Both the position numbers and the translations under genes were made by a program. A stretch of DNA of 64,000 bases. Origin: Saturnia japonica (Eukaryota; Arthropoda; Insecta; Lepidoptera; Saturniidae). Under the pieces are notes generated by a model, which was not told the DNA's origin, ran no database searches, and saw nothing but the letters and a program-made list of their open reading frames with translations. Position 1 is the stretch's first letter, and each line of letters begins with the position of its first letter. The DNA lies in contig CM065304.1 in assembly GCA_033032175.1 (NCBI GenBank), positions 29,146,653 to 29,210,652 of the forward strand, given 5' to 3'. Below, in pieces: positions 46,755-59,679 of this stretch.

Positions 46755-48504
46755 GTAAGTAGAAACGACAGGTGCCGCAACATGACAACCAGATTATCAG
46801 GTATGGATCTCCGATGTGAATTTATTAAGGCCGCCTTTTGTCATACGGATAATATGTATGAATGAATATATGCAAATGGTCAAATAACTTAGCACATGGA
46901 TGCCAACTTGTAATTAATAATTAAAGTTTTCATATTCAACTGCGTACAATACATGTTATAGGGTCGGGCGTGGCCCTTTATGATCCTCGAATGCCTCTAT
47001 GTACATATATTTGTGTTAGTTATAATGTGAGTCCCTGAGCGAACTTATTTGAATCGAATCTTTTGCCTAATATTTTGTAAAGGAACTGATTTCACGTGGG
47101 TATTTGTATTTACTTGAATATCAAAGAATCAAAATTATTTTTAAATGAAGTAAATTCATCACATTTTATATTTTATGACTTGAAATATAAAATCTATAAT
47201 AAAAATTGCTTTTTATCTCGAGTTAATTGATTTAATGTACGTAACTAAATAATGTCAATTATTAAATAAGGACACGTAAGTACATGGCAATAAATCAAAC
47301 ATAGATTAATAATTTGATTCGTTTCAAATATTTCTATGTATTATTATTATGTATTTTATCAAATTTCACCGATAATACCGAAGTAATAAATAAGTTAAAT
47401 ATTACACGTGGTCTTCATAACTTTATAAATAATATATTGTTTACATAAAAAAGTATCGCATATGTAGGCATAACTTTTCAGGCTTGTTATGTTAGGGTTT
47501 TCTTTTAAATCATATAAAATTTGGTGTGATTATTTTGTCGATGATCGTAGAGTTGGAAGGGGGGGCATGACTGGGACGCAGTGCCTCATCCGGTCGGTCT
47601 TCGTTCAAATTATAAATTGGTAGTCGACCACTCCAAACTGTCGCTGTACAAAGGTTGACTTCTGCTAATTCTCACGTGACTACCTTTTACTATTACCGAA
47701 AAATTATTTATACAGCGGGTATTAAAAAGCAAAGTTTTATTTAACTGTCCTAACTTATATAATGTGTAAACTGTTGTTAATAATATAAATTAGAATCAGT
47801 AAGATCAATAATTTTTTTAAAGTAATTGTGTTAGGCTTTCTAATCATATTACCGATTTGACAGACAATTGACTTCAATAATCATGTTAAGCAAGATTTAT
47901 ACCAACAATAACATGGTGTAAAAAATATAAAAATAGTAGTGAAATATTATAAGCAGTCAAGCCTAATTATATGAGCCTAAAACACTTTAATTAATGATAA
48001 GACAATAGGGTTGAATAATATTCTTATTAGAATATGTTGTGCAATTGTTTAAGACTTGTGCCGTTGTAAATATTGTTGGAGTCATTGTTACAATTACGTA
48101 CATATGTTTTCTTGAACTTGAGTATATAGCAACAACGACCAAGTCATATACAATTCCACAAGATATAATAAGAATATAAGTTATTGTCTCGTGAACTTTA
48201 TTGTGTTGCCATTAATTAAAATGTTTTAGGCTCATATAATTACTCACAGTAGATTCTATAGAATGGAATTTAAAGAGTAACAGATAGGCCATATTTTAGC
48301 CAAAATTACTTGTTTTTACCTAGACTTAACTGTTTGTGAGATTTCACTACGTTTTGAAGACAAATCATCATTTTTTACAGCATGTTTTTGTTGGGATTTC
48401 ACTTATTTCTGTAGTTTATTATAAAATTTCTAAATCAGATATTGGAATTTCATAAAATTGCTAAGCAGAAAAAGCCTATAAAATTGATTGATTGTTTTGA
48501 AGTA
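46755..48504. other. Non-coding, nothing recognised
   Basis: AT-rich sequence. No exon, repeat edge or RNA gene was supported. Confidence 0.4.
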
Positions 48505-48775
48505 ATGATGGCACCGTTGGTAGAGTGTAAGGATTCCGCATCGATCGAGGTGAGTTTGAATCCCTGCATTGAACCTGAACTTTCGGTGAAGGCAAACATC
48601 GTGATGAAACCATAGCATGGTAGTAGGGCTTTTTCTAATGCCAGCCTGGCTAGCTACCACCCTCAAGTTGAAAATCTATCGCCAAGCACCAATAGGTGTG
48701 TTTCGGCAGCTGCACTTGAGAGCCAGTCTTCCACTAGGCTTACATCGTCACTTAACATCAACTGAGATTGTGAAC
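48505..48775 (+). mobile_element. tRNA-derived SINE, second family
   Basis: The head carries A-box-like GGCACCGTTGGTAGAG and B-box-like GAGTTTGAATCCC. The body has CTTTCGGTGAAGGCAAACATCG and CCAATAGGTGTGTTTCGGCAG. Fragments of the body occur at 8795, 19270 and 55345. Confidence 0.65.
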
Positions 48776-49740
48776 AATAAAAAAAAAATATTGCTTTTAG
48801 TATTTGATCTTAGGTTCTATGTAGATGAACGCGCGCCAGCGCTTTTTTTAAGAACACGCGCCTACACTTTCAAATATCAAAACAAACCGTTCAAATGAAC
48901 GCACGTCCTCGCGCGTTAACGCTGCGCTTCGAAAACAATAACTCTGAACAGGGCTTCACGTTCCACATAACAAATTTTCACTAAAGCGACATTTTTTTCA
49001 ATCTCTTTTACAGTTTGTGGTTGCTCTTAGGGTTCCATGTTTCTATTACATTTACTTTGTACATTACATGACACAATGATAGTGGTGATAGAAATTATTC
49101 TCTCTCTGTACATCCATTAAAAATTACAAAGAACTGTAAATATACATATTTTAAAGAACAATATATTTTAAGAAATAAAGTTCTTAAGTCTAGTAATAGG
49201 ACTAAAAGTGTTGGACATTTCAAGAAAAAGAAAAGTATAGGAAAATAATAGTAATTCACTTAATCTAAACGTCGATGCAATACATATCTCAACTTTTTTT
49301 CATGATTATTTCACAAATATACATTTAGAAGTAACAAAACGAATAATATAATCACCCCCTGGTGCTACATCACATTTGAAAATCTTATTACACCTATGGG
49401 TTCTAAATTTTATTTAACATCTCTTAGTGCAGGTGAAATAATAGACTTTTAATCAATGAAACTTAAAACATACTGAAGACATTTGGGGAATATTAGGCAT
49501 AGTAGTTCATTCCTTCAATAGTATTTCAATTCGGTGTTAGGTTCTGTAATAAGATTCCGAAACACATTACTGATTTGCTGGACAACAAGTTCAAGTACCA
49601 TATCAAGCAGGTTTCACTGTCAAAAGGTTATTATGGGGTGGATCATTACGTAAATGACTCCTTCTCTGTGCATCCACTAAATTATTATTATTATACTTAT
49701 TATATTAATACTTGTACATTTGGAAAAAAATGTTAAACCC
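48776..49740. other. Non-coding, nothing recognised
   Basis: AT-rich with a GC-richer patch at ~48825-48945 (GAACGCGCGCCAGCGC). No exon was found. Confidence 0.4.
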
Positions 49741-49985
49741 GATTAAGTTTATTACCGGTTCTTCTTGATAACTGAGATGTTTTCCGAACCGGAAGTAGTG
49801 TTTTTACGTTCCTATGTACCCTCTTAGGGCCTAAATTGAATAAATAATATTTTGATTTTAACAGATAATAAATAAAATATTGATAAACCCAATGGTGTTT
49901 CTTACCGGTTCTTCTAATTTACTGGGATGTTTTCCGAACCGGTGGTAGTGTTTTGACATTCATGGGTGCCATCCTAGCACGTAAT
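49741..49985 (+). mobile_element. Two direct copies of a LINE-type 3' tail
   Basis: ACCGGTTCTTCT...TTTCCGAACCGG..GTAGTGTTTT occurs at ~49754 and again at ~49905, ~150 bp apart and in the same orientation. ACCGGTTC/GAACCGGT are themselves inverted arms. Same family as 8385-8480. Confidence 0.6.
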
Positions 49986-51224
49986 AAAAACAGTAGAGGT
50001 AAATCGAAATACGTCTTATGTGGCGTTAATATGGGCCTTCCTGTCCTCTTTGATCTGTCAATTTTCTTTAAAGTGCACTCAGTGAGTGTCTAAACAAGAT
50101 ACAACACGCACAATTTGGTAGTGTACACTTACGAACATACAGAAATGATGAGTATGACGCCGATGCTCTTGTCAACGAGTCGTATTTACTAAAATCAGTT
50201 AATCCAGTTGAACAAGTTAGTGCAACCGTCATTTCAGGCAATTTGTCCATTCTTGTGCGATTGGCTTGTTAGCTTTGTAATTTCTGGAGACGCTTTATAT
50301 TGGCTCAGGAAGCGTATCAAGAACGACATGCCCTACCAGACGAATCGTATGTACTTATGTTAATATATTAAAATTAGAAGATTTATCAATAACCTACTAA
50401 GTTTAAGTCTTTAGTTATTTGTAATTGTTATAGGTAATATATTATTTTATCATTTCTGTGATTTGAATTGGCCAAAAATTCTATATTCAGAATTCATTTT
50501 TGGTGTTACAAGATGAAGAAACACAATGTTGATTTCGGCAATCCATTTAATATGGCGACAAATTCAGTGTTTTCAATTATGTTAATAATTCTAAAATTAT
50601 TTGAATTTAACGTGGCAGATTACATGTTTTGGTATAATTAAATATTTATAAATACAAACATAATTATGTTTTTTCGGATGTTTATCCTTCAATAACGTTC
50701 TAACGGTTCGACACATTATAATGTTTTTCATAGAAGTATTATTAAAATTTACGCACAGCGAAATAAGCGGATGACAGCTATTTATTACATATAATTTAAT
50801 AAGTCGCTATAGTTTTATAATCTTTGGAGAGATTAAAAGTTAAATTAGATTCGTAAACTATCTCATAAGTAATTGTCTTTCCAAAGATAATTAACATGAA
50901 CTTTTCCCACTCGATGTATTTTATAAAAGCGTTTTTCGGGAATCTGTTATAGTTACATAGTAGTTCCGATAGGTCCTGATTTGGATAAATTAAGATTCCT
51001 TGAGGCTTCTTAGTGATATATATCGTATAATACATTCAAGGATCACGTATAGATTTGACCGTATAAAGCTCTAAGTATTATTGATATGATGGTATGAATA
51101 TGTATGAATCATACATTTATTAATTTAACTGGACTTCACAACTACGTCCAAGTGAAAATGTTTTATGATCCACAAAGTGGATAATCTTTTTACCAACCTC
51201 GAGTTACGTCGAACACATATCAAA
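49986..51224. other. Non-coding, nothing recognised
   Basis: No supported exon or repeat. The 60-codon minus frame at 50068-50250 has no recognisable product. Confidence 0.4.
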
Positions 51225-51600
51225 CTAGCTGTGCCCGTGGCTTCGCTCACGTAGACTATAGAATTCCCGCGCGAATCTTTCCCTCCCGCTCCCGGCTATT
51301 TTAAAGACAAAAATGCTTATTGTAGGTGTTCTTTAGAAGATAGATGTATACTCTCCTGGAGTAGTCTTTTTTTGTATGTCTTTTTAATGCCTATGATTAT
51401 GTAGTACATTAATTTGCTATATCTCTTATGGTTTACTCAGCATAAGCCATTTATTAAGCGCCCGAGTTGATTCACCATGACTATTTTTTTTTATTTCCGC
51501 GGAGCCATAATTGTTTTTCAATAATAAAAGTAGCCTAAGTTACTCCTTATAATATCGGTTATCGGACATTACCCGGAACAGAGAGACAGACAAAAAAAAA
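51225..51600 (-). mobile_element. Truncated Helitron, 'GTGCCCGTGGCTTC' family
   Basis: Intact A|CTAGCTGTGCCCGTGG edge and body up to ATTACCCGGAACAGAGAGAC. The TC end is missing. Confidence 0.65.
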
Positions 51601-52016
51601 GTGCGTGCGTACAAAGTACACAGGTCAGAAGTGAAAGTCATTGACAAACTAATTTTTAAATCTCGTTTGTATTTATACTAATCTAAAGCTTTAGATTTCC
51701 GAGATTTAGAGGGAAGGAAAAAGGAAGATATGTTAGGAATTTCATGAATTTAATTGTCATTAGAATATTAAGTGCTTAAATTCTTAAATGACGAGTGGCA
51801 AATTGAAATGCCACATTTTATTTGTAAATATTAAAACTTCCTAACCTTCAAACGAATTAAAATAAAAAATTGTATGTTAACAAAAAGATAACAAATATAT
51901 TACTTACTCTGAACAACTGCTTAGTATAGGACGATTTACAAATTTATCACAAAATGTTTGTTTATAAATTTAACTTAGATATATAAAGGAACAATATTAA
52001 CAAAAATCAATATTTA

Positions 52017-52186
52017 TGGCTATCTGACATTTATAGCCTAATTTTAAATAGCCTATACTATTCCTTGAGAGTCTGGTTATCATATGTAAAAATAATTTTT
52101 CGAATCCGACTGGTAGTTGCAGAGATTAGCGTGTTTAAACAAACAAACAAACAAAACACTTTTCCACTTTATTTTATTAGTATAGA
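52017..52186 (-). mobile_element. Helitron-like fragment
   Basis: The right edge ATTAGTATAGA|T is a Helitron TC end in reverse. AATCCGACTGGTAGTTGCAG is shared with the element at 23838-24122. Confidence 0.5.
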
Positions 52187-52257
52187 TTAATGTTGTTGTT
52201 TAAATCGATTCTATTTGTACTTGTATTATTTAATTTAGCTGTATAAAGTAGTTTTAA

Positions 52258-52345
52258 GATGTCGTGGTGGCCGAATGATTTAGATTATTATAATGTTGAT
52301 TCGATGCTCACAGTTTTATGTACAAACGGATGGTGTTTATTTAGT
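52258..52345 (+). mobile_element. Degenerate tRNA-like SINE head
   Basis: GTCGTGGTGGCCGAATGATTTAGA resembles the head of a widespread lepidopteran tRNA-derived SINE (GTGGCCGAATGGTTAGA). The B box is not convincing. Confidence 0.3.
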
Positions 52346-52635
52346 AATTCAAATTTAATTAGTAACAATATTAGAGACTGGCTTGTAAGGATTGTAGCGT
52401 GAAGAGACATAGAATATCTCTCTCCAGTAAAGGATTTAATGTGAATTGGATTGGTGGTACTTTTATTATATGTATTGTTAGACAATACAGATTATAATAT
52501 TAATGTACGTATATAGGAATATGTGGAGCAAACTATTACATAGGAAACAAAAATACTTTCCATACGACTATGCATTCGCATCATTACGTTAATTTCAAAA
52601 AGCTTTGATTTATAAAATAGCTAAAACGCCGTATC

Positions 52636-52890
52636 ATCTTGAACCATGACAATGCCAGTTCTCACACGGTCAAACGGTTAAAAGGGAAAAAACGAAGATA
52701 TTATTGGCGACCAGTATATAGTTCCGATCTGGCTCCATGGGACCTGTTCTTGTTTTAAAAATTCAAGAATTATTTACGCGGTCAACGATTTCATACCAGA
52801 AGAGGCCGTTGAAGAGTATAAGAAGCATGTTTCCGAGATTACCACGGGACGGAGGAGTGCCATAAACGTTTTTAAAATTGATTTATTCGA
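52636..52890 (+). pseudogene. mariner transposase C-terminal fragment
   Basis: Plus-strand HDNASSHT, YSSDLAPWDLFLF and KFKNYLRGQRF are conserved mariner blocks, with the second and third catalytic acidic residues. A TAA follows FLF, and a frameshift moves the frame to EEAVEEYKKHVSEI. The N-terminal half is absent. Confidence 0.75.
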
Positions 52891-54408
52891 ATGAAAAACA
52901 GCATTTAAGCTAAGGGAGAATATTTGTAGAAAATATAAATTGTGTGTTAAACACTCATAGTAGTTTTTTCTTATTAATACCAGAAATTTTTAGTGAGCCA
53001 ACGTATGAATTCTTTGTCCCGCCTACGACTATAAACGTGATTGTTTAATGTATTTAACTAAAAATTAACTGCACTACCCTGCCACTTATAGGAGATAAGC
53101 ATAAACTTGATTACAAAGTCAAATCGAGAAAAAGTACTAGCTATAAACAAGCCGCCTAACAAAAAAAAAAAAATAATTAAGTGACAAATTGTGTGGATTA
53201 GCATACTGTATCTAGTTTTAAGTGTGCGATTTATGTCGTTCGCCTGTATAGCTACTACCTTAATTCAAATTATTCACCGAACACCAACGGGAAGACCCGA
53301 GACGCGCCGGTTGGTGTCCATGCTAACTAATTCTTATCCAAGGGTTAACTTATAATATTCTTCAACAATAATTTCATTAAACATTAAGTATAACTGTTGT
53401 TAGATAATAGCGTAAATTAGTGGACCATAAACTTTTAAAGACTTTTTAACACTCCAATTCTCGTTAGTTTTACGGAACCTTTCATTAAGTGATAACAAAT
53501 AAAAGTCGGTGCAAAAAACAGTAAAAAATTATTTATACTAATATATCAACAATTCAGTAACAAACGTAACTTAGTAATCTTTTCGCGGGACCTTTGAATT
53601 CTTCAGAATTCATTTTAGAAATTAGAAATCACCGGTGTAAAACAACAAAAAAAAACTATTAATTTGTTTTTTTTAACTACTTCAATTAATTACACACATT
53701 TAGAAGAACTTTGTATTGTTGATAAATTACATTTCGCAATGACTAGTGTACAATGTGGTATATTACGCCTCGTGTTAAACCTTAATGTTATTTGTAATAA
53801 TTTGATAAAACCCAGAGCAGATAAACATGTACGATCGTGATATGGAATAATTGACAATAACAATTATAATATTTCGGTGGTTATCACAGAGTATTTTACT
53901 ATAGGGAAAATTAGCTGGTATATCGAACGATGTCTGATAGTTTGAATATTTACTTATACAACCGGTTTTTCAGAATTTGCCTACATTATTTACAATGTGT
54001 CTGTTCTGGGCGTGCGGTTTCGAAATAGTTCTTACACAATCTAAGCTGGTGCAGTGTTGCAGAACGTGCATTTATTTTCATTGATTGTTTTTTTGTTATA
54101 TAAATTAATTTATTGTCTTATCGTTGCGGGCATTGTTAATTCCGGTAAATATTCATACTAACCGTATTTGTTACACTGACCGTGGAACATTTGATAAGAC
54201 AAATTACAAGAATTATAGACTTTATTTACATACTTTTTGGTAAGCATGTTATCGAGTGAAGTGCAGTTTGTTTTTATGAGTCTGTAATATCTATATTATG
54301 AACCATAGCATGTTGGCTTTCGAGAAAACGTGGTTCACCGTCAGAGGTCACTGTTATGCCAAACAACGAAACATCTTTACGCTTCATTTAAAAAAGTACC
54401 TAATGTTA
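52891..54408. other. Non-coding, nothing recognised
   Basis: AT-rich with simple A runs. No exon or repeat was supported. Confidence 0.4.
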
Positions 54409-54909
54409 TTAAAAAGTACTCGCTGTTAGGGCGATGGATTCGGGACGAAACAAATAACCGATAATACTTTTAAATGCCTTGCTATCTATCTTTTTATATA
54501 GCTCTGGTGAAATTCGGTACTGTCCCCCATCAGGTAAGCGCAGTATAATCCTAACACACCGACGACCACCGAGAGCTCTAAACCCATCAGCAGTCCCCGT
54601 TGTCACGTTACCTTTGAAGGACCAGATGACATAAGGAGGGAACACATTGGCGGGGAGATGGTTTTATAGTTTTATAGTTCGTGCCGAGATGGGGGTTACC
54701 GTAAAACTGTTTTGGAAAGGAGAGGAGGAAATTAATTTAAACAGCTCTTCAGAACACTCGCCATGGTACAGACTGCGTAGCTGAAGTGGCTTGATGTATT
54801 TAGTAACGTCTGTATTACTACCAATGCGAAAAGCCCGTCTCTGCAAACTTTCCAGATCATCGAGGAAGTATTTTGCGGATCCATCCCAGACATGCAAACA
54901 GTATTCCAT
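54409..54909 (-). pseudogene. Jockey-like LINE C-terminus
   Basis: Minus-strand MEYCLHVWDGSAKYFL..LESLQRRAFRI and LYHGECSEELF are the typical C-terminal region of Jockey-clade LINE polymerases. A second frame (ADGFRALGGRRCVR) covers the end. It is 5' truncated and has stops. It lies directly upstream of NCKX-b exon 2. Confidence 0.75.
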
Positions 54910-55018
54910 ACACGGCCGTACTTATAGTAGTTGATAGTTTTATTCTTTGAATATAAGTATTATAATTATGTTAAAACTAAGACTTTAGACGTATTTTATA
55001 TCGTTATTTACATTATAG

Positions 55019-58000
55019 ATGGATACCTCCGTAACTGCACGCCTCCAGCTATTGATGACTTCCCGACTGGTTTCTTCACGGAGCAGCAGCGGCAGCATGG
55101 CGCTATTGTAGTCCACGCACTTATTTCAATCTACCTCTTCCTCGCACTCGCTGTAGTGTGCGACAAGTATTTTGTACCTGCCGTAGAAAGGATTTGTCAC
55201 GGTATAAAGTTTTAGTACCTAGTCTTAATATAATTTTCTTAATAGCAGCTAGATAATCCGAATATATTTGTATTATTATTCATAGGTTCTAAATCTAGAC
55301 ACAGCGTGGCGTCGTGCCTTTATATGTCATAAAGTGAACATTCCTTATGCCCGCCTGACTAGCTACCAACTTCAAGATGAAAATCTGTCGCCAAACACCA
55401 ATAGGTGTGTTTCGAGAGCTGAACTTAAGAGCCAGTCTTCCACCTAGGCTCTATTTGCACTATATCATATGAAGTAGCAGGGCTCTCAATAAGTTATACC
55501 ATGCGATTTAGCTTGCCGTGATATTTTAAAAACTCATCCAAATATAAAAAAATGCGCAGACTGGATGATATGTAATAGGGTTTAGTTTTTTTTTGGTTTA
55601 CCAAAACTCTATTCACACATTTGTCATTGTCAATGCTTTATTTCTACGATCAAAACAGTTAAATTCGTAGCTTTCTTAACTTGCTCCATGTCATTCCCTT
55701 ATTATCGCTGTTGTGCAATGTGGCTCAACCATGTTTTACTAAAAATCGACTTAATGTTACGACTTCGATTTTTTTTCCGTGCTTTTACTTCGAATTCTCT
55801 TCACTTGTGCATAATACACAAAATATATCAACCAAGCAAATACCACAAACGTTACAGAATATAAAGGCAAAATTAAAAATGAATAATATTAAAATAAAAC
55901 TATGTAAGTTCCAGCCATGTTTCATAAACTCTATAGGTATATAACTATTACCACAAAGTGAAATGTTTCAATACGAAATGGTGGAGTTCTTTGTCCAATA
56001 ACGGAATTCGTAATTCACAGGATATCATCTTTAACTTTACTTAATTATGAATACAAAATTATTATAGTCACCCATAATTACGCAAAATGGCTCACAGAGC
56101 TCCGAAAATTGAGACCGTGGAGATGTCTAAACCCGAGCACCACTTAGTTAAATTTCATTGTTCCGTTTCCAGCGCTAAATATGACGAACGACGTAGCTGG
56201 CGCTACTTTTATGGCGGCAGCCACTTCGGCCCCAGAGCTGTTCGTTAACGTTATAGGTACTTTTATCACTGAAGGTGATATTGGCGTGGGTACTATCGTT
56301 GGATCGGCGGTTTTCAATATCCTTGCAGTCGCTGCTTGTTGTGGTATAGGAGCTGGTATGGTTAGTATAATTGTAATACTGATTTCAATTACTGAATATT
56401 ATTATACTCTTAAGCGTAATTGGAAGCGATTGGCTTCGTTAAGCGGTAGTTGTAAACTTACTGTTGAGACTAGGTCTGTTTGTTTTGTGTCTGTCCGTTT
56501 ATTATCTTTATATGTATAAGTGTATATCTATGTTCGTATATTTTATTTTTATATTTCAGGTGGTGCCTTTAGACTGGTGGCCACTTACAAGAGATTGTCT
56601 AGCTTATGGTATCACTGTCTCAATACTTATATGCATAATGCATGATGAATATGTACAGTGGTACGAAGCTTTCTTTCTTGTACTGCTTTATGGTGTTTAT
56701 ATTTGTATAATGTATTATGATAAATCGATACAAAATTATGCAAAAGGTGAGTAAATTTACTGTTAACCTACTAAGTGCTGGGATATAGAATTGTATTTAA
56801 TTTCTTAAGAACGAACATATTATATTGCAGAAAGTTGGAAATGTGTTTCTGATATGTTAAAGAATTCCGAAGTAAAAACGGATGGTGAACTTGGCGTTGA
56901 AAATGGTACGTAAAAAATCGTTATGATTTTTCATATTTTTATAGATCAAAGATTGACCATAATCATATCTGTTGATCTACTTAATATGAATATTGATTTT
57001 ATTTTCCATGTTGTCAATTTAATATTCTGCGCGTTCCTTTCTTCAGTCCCTTTCATTAGATAAATGAAACATAAATAAACAACATACCAAACAATAAAAA
57101 CTTTGACTGACAAATTCAATGTTAAGTCTAGAAAGGAAATTAAGTTTCTGATAAAGTGTGATAATTAGCTGATCAAGCATTAGATGATCTCTAATAAACT
57201 GTAAATAAAATTTGTTTTTAAATAAAGTGGGTGTTCATTTACATTCCTCTTTGATATAATTTACAGAAATAGACATGAAATCAGCAACATCTATAAACAG
57301 AATTGATTTACCTATTGAACATCATAAACACAACGGTAACATAAGGGGTGTGGTATCTCCGCGTACAGATTCTAATGAAAATAATAGTGAAAATGATGTA
57401 ATTGGAAAGATACCAGTGAAAGATAGTATGAAATTCATTAATATTGATATTGAAGCGAAAGCTAATGACATAGAATTAATACATGTGGAAGATAATACAA
57501 TTCAAAGTGGTTTGGATGAAGCTAATAATAATAGTATAGAAAAGTATAAACATTCACTTTGGAAATGGCCAAGTGGAAGGAGTTGCATCACGAAGGTAAG
57601 TATTGATTTTAGTCAGTTCAAGTAAACCTATTTAATTTTATTTGATTGAATTTAAGGTAATTGTTTATATTAATGCTGCTATTGATTTCGCTGTAAAAAA
57701 AACAACAAGAAATTCGATCAGTCTTGTTAACATGTATTTTAATGTACATATAGTATATTTTGTTTACATAACCTTAATAATTCACATCTGATTGAAGGTG
57801 ATTAAATGCAAATTAATTGTTATGAGTATTTATTGTATGACTTTTAATTCTTACAAAACGGAATAAACAAGACTCTTATAAATTTCATGATTTCCTATCT
57901 GGACAATTGATAGATTTTTACTTTATAAATAATTTGTGGTAGATTATTATTAAAACTCTTAACCGTTCTTATTTCAGACAACTTGGATTGTAACGTGGCC

Positions 58001-59248
58001 CATTCACCTAGTGTTCCTTTTCACTATTCCTGATTGCGAGAAACCTCGTTTTAAGGGCTGGTTTCCGTTAACCTTCATTATGTGCATAGTTTGGATTGGA
58101 TCTTTGTCATATATTATTGCTTGGATGATAACAATCATTGGTATGTTTCCTAATTAAAATTTCTTTGTAGTTTCTAAGCTAAAAAGGAATGGAAATAAAT
58201 ATGTACTACATTTTTACTATTTAAATTTACAGGAGACACACTAATGATACCAGATTCTGTTATGGGAATAACATTTCTCGCTGCCGGAACTTCGGTTCCA
58301 GAAGCCGTTTCAAGTGTTATAGTTGCTAAGCAAGGTACATCTTTCCTGAATATTACATTTTATGGAATTTGTTGTTAGTTTTTATTTATTTAATATAGTT
58401 GATAAGAATGAATTATCGCGAATCTAGCAAATACACGACTATAAATATTTGACCATAATTGACATGGATCTTATAAATAATTGACACCCTATTCATTAAA
58501 CATTTTCATGAAAGTTATTTTTTTTTAAAAGGTAAAATTTTCCTGCAATAATCGTAAAGTCAGAATTTTTTAATTCTAATTAGAATCCAAAAAGGTACTT
58601 ACAAAATATGTTACAATTTTGTTTGATGCTGGTAAAGTAACTAGCATAATCGTTAACAAGGAACACATTATAAATATAATTAATATGTTATATATTACAT
58701 TTTCTAACAGGTCATGGCTCAATGGGTATTAGCAATTCGATTGGTTCTAATACTTTTGACATATTGCTATGTCTTGGACTACCATGGCTCATAAAGGCCT
58801 CGCTTACACCAGCGGAACCTGGACATTATTGGGTTAGAGACAAAAATAATTATCATTTATAACATTTACACTTTCAATGCGAATTATACAGAATAGAATA
58901 AATTAATACAGATTGTGCGAATTATTTTACATTAACTGCTTTGCGATTTTAGTATATACGTGACGACACCTATGTTTTATTTAACATAAAATGTAAATAA
59001 CATTAATATGATTTCAACAGGTAAAGATTAACTCAATGGGATTGGAATATTCAGCGATATCATTGCTGTCGACGCTGTTGCTGCTTTACCTAACGTTTTG
59101 GTTTAATAAGTTTAAGCTGGACGCGGCAGTGGGACGTGCTTGTTTGGCAATGTACGCCATGTTCCTAGTGCTTGCCACGCTTATTGAACTGAACGTATTC
59201 TTCCCTGTGAACGTACGCACTTGCAAGAGAACGGAACTCAAGTCTTAG
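55019..59248 (+). CDS. K+-dependent Na+/Ca2+ exchanger (NCKX/SLC24 family), paralog B
   Basis: Exons 55019-55201, 56173-56360, 56560-56746, 56831-56905, 57267-57595, 57978-58140, 58233-58334, 58711-58832 and 59021-59248, all GT-AG and in phase. With the proposed exon at 41451 the protein is 559 aa. The first exon here begins in phase 1, so an upstream exon is certain. It carries NCTPPA, the alpha-1 repeat ([23 protein letters not shown]), a hydrophilic ~150-aa cytosolic loop, and the alpha-2 repeat ([28 protein letters not shown]). Exon lengths 188, 102 and 122 are identical to paralog A. It lacks A's intron after the NCTPPA segment and has a much longer loop. Expected role: membrane Ca2+ export coupled to Na+ and K+. 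Confidence 0.93.
55345..55455 (+). mobile_element. SINE body fragment in an NCKX-b intron
   Basis: CACCAATAGGTGTGTTTCG and GAGCCAGTCTTCCAC match the body of the SINE at 48505-48775. The tRNA-like head is missing. Confidence 0.6.
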
Positions 59249-59385
59249 ACCATGGTCTAGTATTGATGTAGGATTTAGATTTATTATTAATTATAATAGA
59301 AGTACAAAACGTGATGCTGTTTGTTATCTTTGAAATATTTTAAAGATTATTTACGTGAATTATTAATACTTCTAAGAGTGCCTTA

Positions 59386-59391
59386 AATAAA
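59386..59391 (+). terminator. NCKX-b poly(A) signal AATAAA
   Basis: Canonical hexamer ~140 nt after the stop codon at 59248. Confidence 0.55.
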
Positions 59392-59679
59392 AAGTCTCTA
59401 TATCTAGGTTGTTTAGCTTTATTTTTAATGATTGTTTATTTTAATTGAACCTTTATGATGTGCTAATTGCGTTTTAATAGAAACATAATCTTGTAGTATT
59501 TTTTAATAGATTTTGGGAGATTTATAATCTACATACAGTTCTAGGTACCTACCGATCATAATGTACCTATATAATACAAAATATTTATAAAGTTGTTACT
59601 TAGGTTTACTTAATAATAGCTACAGTATATATTTTATTTTTGGCGTTAAATTTATTTTTCAATAAAATAAATGAATCGA

